Part shown: positions 58,130 to 64,000 of the stretch, piece after piece
Numbering within the stretch: position 1 is the stretch's first letter
Layout: each line of letters starts with the position of its first letter
Assembly (NCBI GenBank): GCA_008828725.1
Contig: MEHQ01001945.1
Location: forward strand, 62,001-126,000
Reading direction: 5' to 3'
Length of the DNA: 64,000 bases
Source of the DNA: Saccharina japonica
Taxonomy: Eukaryota; Sar; Phaeophyceae; Laminariales; Laminariaceae
Translations under genes and position numbers: made by a program
The notes under the pieces: model-generated
The model's input: the letters and a program-made list of their open reading frames with translations, nothing else
The model's database searches: none
Told to the model about the DNA's origin: nothing

Positions 58130-58750
58130 ATGGGTGTCTTACCGAACGTACATAAGTTCCGGGTTAGGGTATAAAACCCATACAGAACTCACAGAAGTTC
58201 CGGGTATTGTTGCCCGGGCATACAGAACTCACAGAAGTTCCAGGCAGGTCCAAACACGTTGTACCGGTACCCCGGGTATTGTGAAACTGGGAGTGCAGAA
58301 CTTACAGAAGTTCTCTGTAGGGTATGAAGGTCGTACAGAACTTACAGAAGTTCCGGGTTAGGGTATAAAACCCTTACAGAACTCACAGAAGTTCCGGGTA
58401 TTGTGGCACGGGCGTACAGAACTCACAGAAGGTCCAGGCAGGTATACACACGTTGTACCGGTACCCCAGGTATTGTGGCTTGATCGCACAGAACTTACAG
58501 AAGTTCGGGGTACGGGTATGAAGGTCGTACATAACTCACAAAACCTCCGGGTATTGTGACACGGGCGTACATAGCTTACAGAAGTTCCTGATATGTATTG
58601 TGGAACGGGCGTACAGAACTCACAGAAGCTCCGATTGTGGCCCGGTCGTACAGAACTCACAGAAGTTCCGATTGTGGCCCGGGCGTACAGAACTCACAGA
58701 AGTTCCGATTGAGGCACGGGCGTACATAACTTACAGAAGTTCCGGTGATA
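58130..58750. repeat. Minisatellite with dyad core (first block)
   Basis: About 17 variable-length units with the core TACAGAACTTACAGAAGTTC. GAACTTACAGAAGTTC is itself an inverted repeat with a 4-nt loop. Units are separated by 10-40 bp such as CGGGTATTGTGGCACGGGCG. This block is absent from the other copy of the duplication. Confidence 0.92.
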
Positions 58751-59385
58751 CCCTGGTAAATACCCACCTCAAGGGGGCGAAAAAACTGCAAATGTACTCG
58801 TAAAAAAAAAGACATAAAATGCATTTCGAAATACTGCGATTGATGTACTTCAAACATGACACACTATACCGGTACTAACGCGTATATACCATGCATGTAC
58901 CATTGTAGCTAATTTCTGTTATACGTAGCTGTCTTTCACGATTTTCACGGTAAGGACCGTTCCAACTTCATGGGAATGACTTCCGCGGTCATAGATTTAC
59001 CCCCCAAATCAAAATCCACGTACTTGTGTGCTCGGTTTATGTGTGGTTGTGAGCGAGGTGGGTTGTACAATGTAATTTAATTTCGTAATTTCGTTTTTAG
59101 TGTGTGTCACTGATGAGACATGACGTCAGAATGCATGACATCACTCCTCAAAAGATGTCAGGAGACGGCACTTTCACCCCTTGACTGACGGCAGTTTTTT
59201 ATTCCTTATCCTTGACAGACGCCAAATTACTAGGTTTTAGTGTGGAACACTCGAATCCACACCCTTGACCGATGCCCATTTTCCCTCGACTGACCGTCTC
59301 CTGACATCCTCAACGATACCCTAATCTGTACCGGCACACAGGGTATTGTGCCGAGGGAATACCCTTACCCGGGGAATTGTGCCCA

Positions 59386-59660
59386 AGGTGTTACAGAACT
59401 CACAGAAGTTCCGGGTACGGGTATGGATGTCTTACAGAACTTACAGAAGTTCCGGGTTAGGGTATAAATCCCTTACAGAACTTACAGAAGTTCCGGGGAT
59501 TGTGGCACGGGCGTACAGAACTCACAGAAGTTCCGGGCAGGTACAAACACGTTGTACCGGTACCCCGGGTATTGTGAAACGGGGAGTACAGAACTTACAG
59601 AAGTTCTCTGTAGGGTATGAAGGTCGTACAGAACTTACAGAAGTTCCGGGTACCCTACAG
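59386..59660. repeat. Minisatellite with dyad core (second block)
   Basis: Seven more units of the same core after ~630 bp of non-repetitive sequence (58750-59385, no gene seen). Confidence 0.9.
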
Positions 59661-59910
59661 ACCTGACCTTGCAAGATTCGGGAATAGATCTACCTTGGCC
59701 TATGATACGTCCCTGTAGATCAGGAAGTAGGACTATTACGGGGGGCCATAGTAAATACTAGTAAATAGGATCTACGGTACACACAAAAACCTACCAGGTA
59801 TAGTTATACCTATGTTTACTAACAATATTTGGTCCTATGTGCTATGGTCCCCCGTAACACTGCTGTGTCCTCCACAAGCAGTTCATAGCACACTTGGATC
59901 GCGTTTGCAG

Positions 59911-60548
59911 TACTGACGTGTACACTCTTACCCAATACCTCGTAAATGAACCCTCCCCTCCGCTCTGCGTACAGGGGAGGCCCGGAAGCAACACTCCTGC
60001 TCGACCGTCAACGGCGACGGCGGCGGCGGCGGCGGCGGCCGAAAGTCATCACCGCAATTCGAACGGGGGGGGCAGGGGGGGGGGAGAGAGACAGCAGCCG
60101 CCACCGGGAGCGCTGTCGCCGGCGATGTACACGCGGGTTTCCGACAAAGAGACGGCTGTGCGGAGGGCGGGGATGGGGGCAGAGACAGGCCCGGGGGGTG
60201 GAGCTTTGGGCAGGGAGGGGGAGAGCCACGGTGGCAGGGAAGGAGGAGGAGGAGGAGGAGGAAGAGGAGAAGGAGGCGTGTTTGGTAGGGATGGTGGGGG
60301 AGACGGCCACCGAGACGGACGCGCAGGCCAACGACAGCAGGCGTTTTTGGCGGCGGGGCGATCGTCGGGGAGGGCGGCGGCGTTAGAGCAGCGGGCGGGG
60401 GCGGGAGCGGACGGGGGTAGGGGGGGTGGGGGGCAGGAGGAGCAGCAGGCGTTGTTTCTCCAGCAGCAGCTACGGCGGCGGCAGGAGGCGGAGCAAATGG
60501 CTAGAGGGGGTGAGCGAGATCCAGGGGAAAGGGGGTGGGACGGGGGAG
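59911..60548 (+). CDS. Exon of an unidentified divergent gene (copy B)
   Basis: Same structure as 52292-52929 with a few substitutions (GGAWG versus GGALG, VFDRDGG versus VFGRDGG). Its phase-1 donor is compatible with an acceptor at 61096, so this is the copy likely to be spliced onward. The gene is transcribed away from U2SURP. The protein has low-complexity Gly/Arg tracts and a Gln-rich coil; function unknown. Confidence 0.55.
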
Positions 60549-61095
60549 GTAAGGGGAGGGGGGTGTACTCATGCCATGCAAAGCCGTAGTCGTATAACCA
60601 TAGACCCTCGCACCCCTACGTACAATGCCGGGACGGAGCGTGTCGGGGTTTTCACCGACCAGGCAGACATTGCTAGCACCAGAAAAGGGGAGAGAGAATG
60701 GGGGGGGGCAGGGGGTTGATTTCAACGACAGTAGGTCGATAAGCTTACGGCTATGGTAGGCCTTAGCTCTGAGTCGTTCACACGTTCTTGCTACCCAGTT
60801 TTCAGCACTCGTAGCGTTGGATCCAAAAGGTGGAGGGGACAAGGGAGCGGCCAAAAGAAGCAGGTGCTGGGAAATCAGAGTGTGCGATCACAAAATAAGG
60901 CCATAGGGAAAAAATGGGTTTCGATTTTTTGTCGCGTTTTTTTCTGGGCCATCTTAAGGCCGTGGGGAAAAACGGGTTTCGATTTTTTGTCGCGTTTTTT
61001 TTCTGGACCGTCTTTCCACGAACCCTACCTATAGATTCCTAATGTTTTCGAACGACTGCCGACGTCGACGTCCGGCGATGTCCGTGTTGCGGCAG

Positions 61096-61283
61096 CAGAA
61101 CCTTGGGATGCGACGGCAACGGGGTACGGGACAGCAGCGCAAGGGGCCGAGGGCGCGGGGTCTGCCGAGGGGGTGCGGGGCCCGGTCGGTGCCGGCGCCG
61201 GCCCCGCCCCCCCCGCCTCTCCCGCCAACACGCCTCTCCAGGAGCAGGTTTACCAGACCCAGTACAGGCACCAGCACAATCAG
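61096..61283 (+). CDS. Exon of the unidentified divergent gene
   Basis: Acceptor TTGCGGCAG|CAGAAC, donor AATCAG|GTACGT, 188 nt, phase 1 in and 0 out, in frame with the preceding exon. It encodes AEPWDATATGYGTAAQGAEG, a Pro/Ala linker, and PLQEQVYQTQYRHQHNQ. The frame stays open and Gln/His-rich right up to a strong donor. No family recognised. Confidence 0.5.
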
Positions 61284-62285
61284 GTACGTACAGCATACCT
61301 GGTATACCGGTACCGTGTAGGTACCTGGTATACACGCGATCGAAGTACGTATATATCACACTCAGCTTGCAGAGATGAGTTTCGACGAAATCCTCGATCT
61401 CACAGCTTTCGTTTTTTTAATTTTATACCTGGTATAGTATTAATAAGTAGATAATTTGTATACTCGTATATTTATAATTTCGTTTTTTTCTTGCCTGAGA
61501 CCGACCAACTATTATGGGAATTTTTATTTTTGGGCTCCAGGGACTGATTTCTAGGCCCAAATATACCCGTTTTACTCCGTTGGACAGTCAAAAACACCGA
61601 CCCCCCCCCTCAAGATACACCCGGTAGAATTCCGAGTGCTTTCTAGGGCACTTTCTCCGTTTTTTCCAGGGTCCCAGTTTGATTTTTGGAGCATACAATC
61701 AGTTTTCAGCGGAGGACCTTGTTCGTCAGAACTGAGGCAAAAATCGTGGATTTTGGCTGATTTTTGGTAAAAAGTCATCATGTCCCAGGAACTGGCAACA
61801 TAGACAGTCAAACTACTACCTTGGAGAAACGGAAAAGTACCTCAGAAACCTCTCAGAAAACTGTGGGGGGCATCGTAAGGAGTCTACCGGTGTTTTTGAC
61901 TGTCCCGCCGAGTAAAATGCGTATTTTTGGCCCAAAAACTCAGTTCCTGAAGCCCTAAAATATTTTCCCATAGTATATGGTCTGAGTGTACGATTTTCTC
62001 CAGTTATGATTACGTAACGACCTATAACAACTACAAACTCGTTTTGGGCTGGTCGGTGTTACTTGCCCCGGTGGCATTTTTTTTTTTTTCTTCTTTACGT
62101 AGCTTTCAGGAGTTTTGTTTCCTTCATGTTCATCGCTCTTGCCCGGTGGGGCAGTTACGTACGAGTACGTACGTAATTGGTATACACGAGGAACGAGCCT
62201 CGCTGTGTTCTCGCTTTTCGCTTTTCAGCTTGCCACACCTCTCGCGATTGCAAACCAACCACAATCCCGAAGGGGAACCTTGTAT

Positions 62286-62463
62286 TACAGCACAGGACAC
62301 CTGATAAAAAACAGGCTAATAAGAAATCCAGGCTGAGATTTAGAATTTCATAAGAAATTCGGGATTCTTTGTCTTGAAATTAGTGTAGAAAGCACCCTCT
62401 CTGAAATAAGAAACCCAGCCTGGACCATATTTCCTGTTTCTTATTAGGTGTCCTGTACTGTAT
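62286..62463. mobile_element. Small TIR element, copy 3
   Basis: Independent copy in different flanking sequence (same internal AAATTAGTGTAGAAA and CCCAGCCTGGACCA landmarks), which proves the element is dispersed. It lies in the presumed intron between the 61.1-kb and 63.8-kb exons. Confidence 0.8.
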
Positions 62464-63339
62464 ACATCGTACATTATTTTATTTTTATTTTTTCTGGGGT
62501 ATTCTTCCCCTTTAGAGTTGTTGGAGCCTGCTGCCCTGTGAACGCGGACTAGACTGTGGCGGTGACTTACTTCTGTGAGAATAGCAGCAATACGAACAGC
62601 AAGTTCGTATGTACCAGGTATGGTACCTACAGTATCAGCGTTGGCTTGCGACCACTTTGGTCAAACTCACAGCTGACGCGATTGTAGTATGAATTACGTA
62701 CGTACTCGTGGGTAGACTTGGCCAATACTACGTAATATATTCTTCACTACTAATAGTTAACATATCATACCATGCATGTGTATGTGTAAATACTAAACAT
62801 CATAATGCTACGAGTATACATATTTTAAACCAGGGTATGTGAAAGGCAAATTCCCAAAATCCGAGAGCGGAAGAATAAGCAAGAAGCCAAACGAAATCAC
62901 GGGACCTGTGCATGACGTTACCAACTGCATAGTCTCTGCCGCGCCCCCCCCCCTCCGCCTGCCTTCCCCACTATGTCCCATCATTTCGTTGTGTATTATG
63001 ACTCATCCCACGGTAGGGGCGCAGCAGAGTTTTCTGAGCTCTTCACATGAGGAGCTCAATATCTCAAACGAAACATGACTGACTTCGGAAACATTCGTTC
63101 GCGCAACCCGACCAAAACTTTCAATGCGGTAGTCCAAAAACAAACTGCCAGTAGAATATTAATAGTATCCGGTGGCTACTCGCGTGAGGAGCTTAACCGG
63201 TCAGAAAACATGGAGCCGAGAAAGTGGTACCCCTACCGTGGGATGAGTCTTACACATTATGACCCCCCCTCCCCCCTCCTTCTCTCCCCCTTAACCATGC
63301 AATTGATGTTTTTACGCCCCCCCCCCTCCCTCGTGATAC

Positions 63340-63756
63340 TCATTGAAGCTGTCATCTATATGCAAGTCCTCCTCACAAGCGGTTATTAGCAGGATGCAGC
63401 GCACCCGTCATGCGACTCGCCCAACACCTCACGGCGCTTCTTCGTGGTTGGTGCTAGCAATGTCTGCCTGGTCGGTGAAAACCCCGACACGCTCCGTCCC
63501 GGCATTGTAGGACTGCGAGTGTCGATGGTCATACGTCTACGGCCATGCATGAATATGAAGTACACCACTCCTCCGAAAGTGGCCACACTAGAAATTATAT
63601 CAATTCATTTGAGGCTGTAGTCCATATCAAGTCCGCCTCACAGGCGGTTCTTAGCAGAATGCAGCGAACCCTCCATGCGACTCGCCCAATACCTCACGGC
63701 GCTTCGCGCTTGGTGCAAGCCATGTTTGCCTGGTTGGTGAAAACAGTATCCCTCCC
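63340..63756 (-). mobile_element. Two interspersed elements in tandem
   Basis: Copies at 63340-63567 (near full length) and 63612-63756 (truncated), both in minus orientation, in the presumed intron before the 63846 exon. Confidence 0.8.
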
Positions 63757-63845
63757 CCTCCCCGGCTCCCCCGTCCCTGCCCTCCACCCCCCCTCCCGCC
63801 TCCCGTGCGGGTACTATTTTTGACGGTGGTGGCGTGCGTGGGCAG

Positions 63846-64000
63846 ATTCCTGGACAGGCGATAGGGACGCAGCAGCGTTCGTCCAGCCTGTTCCGACGGG
63901 CGGGCAGCGGAGGCGTTTTTTTCATATTCGTCATCCTCGTCTGCAGGTCGCTCAACAGCTACGAGCACGCCGACCAGCTGGACGGGGTGTTTAGGTGCGC
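63846..64000 (+). CDS. Exon of the unidentified divergent gene, cut by the window edge
   Basis: Acceptor GTGGGCAG|ATTCCT, phase 0, open to the last base. It encodes IPGQAIGTQQRSSSLFRRAG, then a hydrophobic run (GVFFIFVILVC) suggesting a membrane helix, then RSLNSYEHADQLDGVFR. Phase agrees with the 61283 donor. An alternative acceptor CTGCAG|GTCGCT within it would remove the hydrophobic run. Confidence 0.42.
   Translation, partial: MPGQAIGTQQRSSSLFRRAGSGGVFFIFVILVCRSLNSYEHADQLDGVFRC

Overview
This window comes from a nuclear eukaryotic genome. The genes are split into many small exons with GT-AG introns and standard-code reading frames. The introns are rich in microsatellites, long homopolymer G/C tracts and dispersed repeats. 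There are no operons, ribosome-binding sites, CRISPR arrays or phage genes. The GC-rich exons, long repeat-filled introns and plant/animal-like splicing factor fit a large-genome alga. A brown alga or related stramenopile is my best guess, but that is inference, not proof.

Main gene: almost the whole window (about 3.3-48.8 kb, minus strand) is one gene. I could reassemble it exon by exon as U2SURP (SR140 in animals, RRC1 in plants), a U2 snRNP-associated splicing factor. I place 26 coding exons, all joined by GT-AG introns with matching phases. The sum is 5,226 nt, an open frame of 1,741 codons plus stop. Order: N-terminal helical KKE-rich segment (exons 1-2), linker (3-4), RRM (5-7), an extra internal RS-rich segment (8-10), SURP module (11-13), CID/RPR-type helical domain (14-18), a very large Ser/Gly/Ala low-complexity exon carrying two DGVPLD motifs (19), a cwf21-like helix (20-21) and a C-terminal RS domain (22-25). 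The terminal exon (26) is less certain.

Right end (about 49-64 kb, plus strand): a second, divergently transcribed gene is suggested by phase-compatible exons at 59911-60548, 61096-61283 and 63846-64000, the last running off the window. I do not recognise it.

Non-coding layout: intron 6 of U2SURP is filled by about 19 units of a nearly perfect 169-bp tandem repeat. Each unit carries a copy of the exon-6 5' splice site. Intron 11 holds about 3 kb of a degenerate 18-bp satellite with a higher-order period near 300 bp. Intron 2 (35.3-44.0 kb) is a mosaic of direct and inverted duplications, including a large inverted repeat centred near 40.22 kb and a 1.75-kb tandem duplication that copies the 3' half of exon 2. 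Two direct duplications (36.0-38.9 kb and 47.0-60.7 kb) each have a single N exactly at the copy junction, which suggests unmerged haplotypes or assembly redundancy. The second contains two copies of U2SURP exon 1. A short interspersed element with a G-tract at one end occurs about 20 times; two TIR element families are also present.
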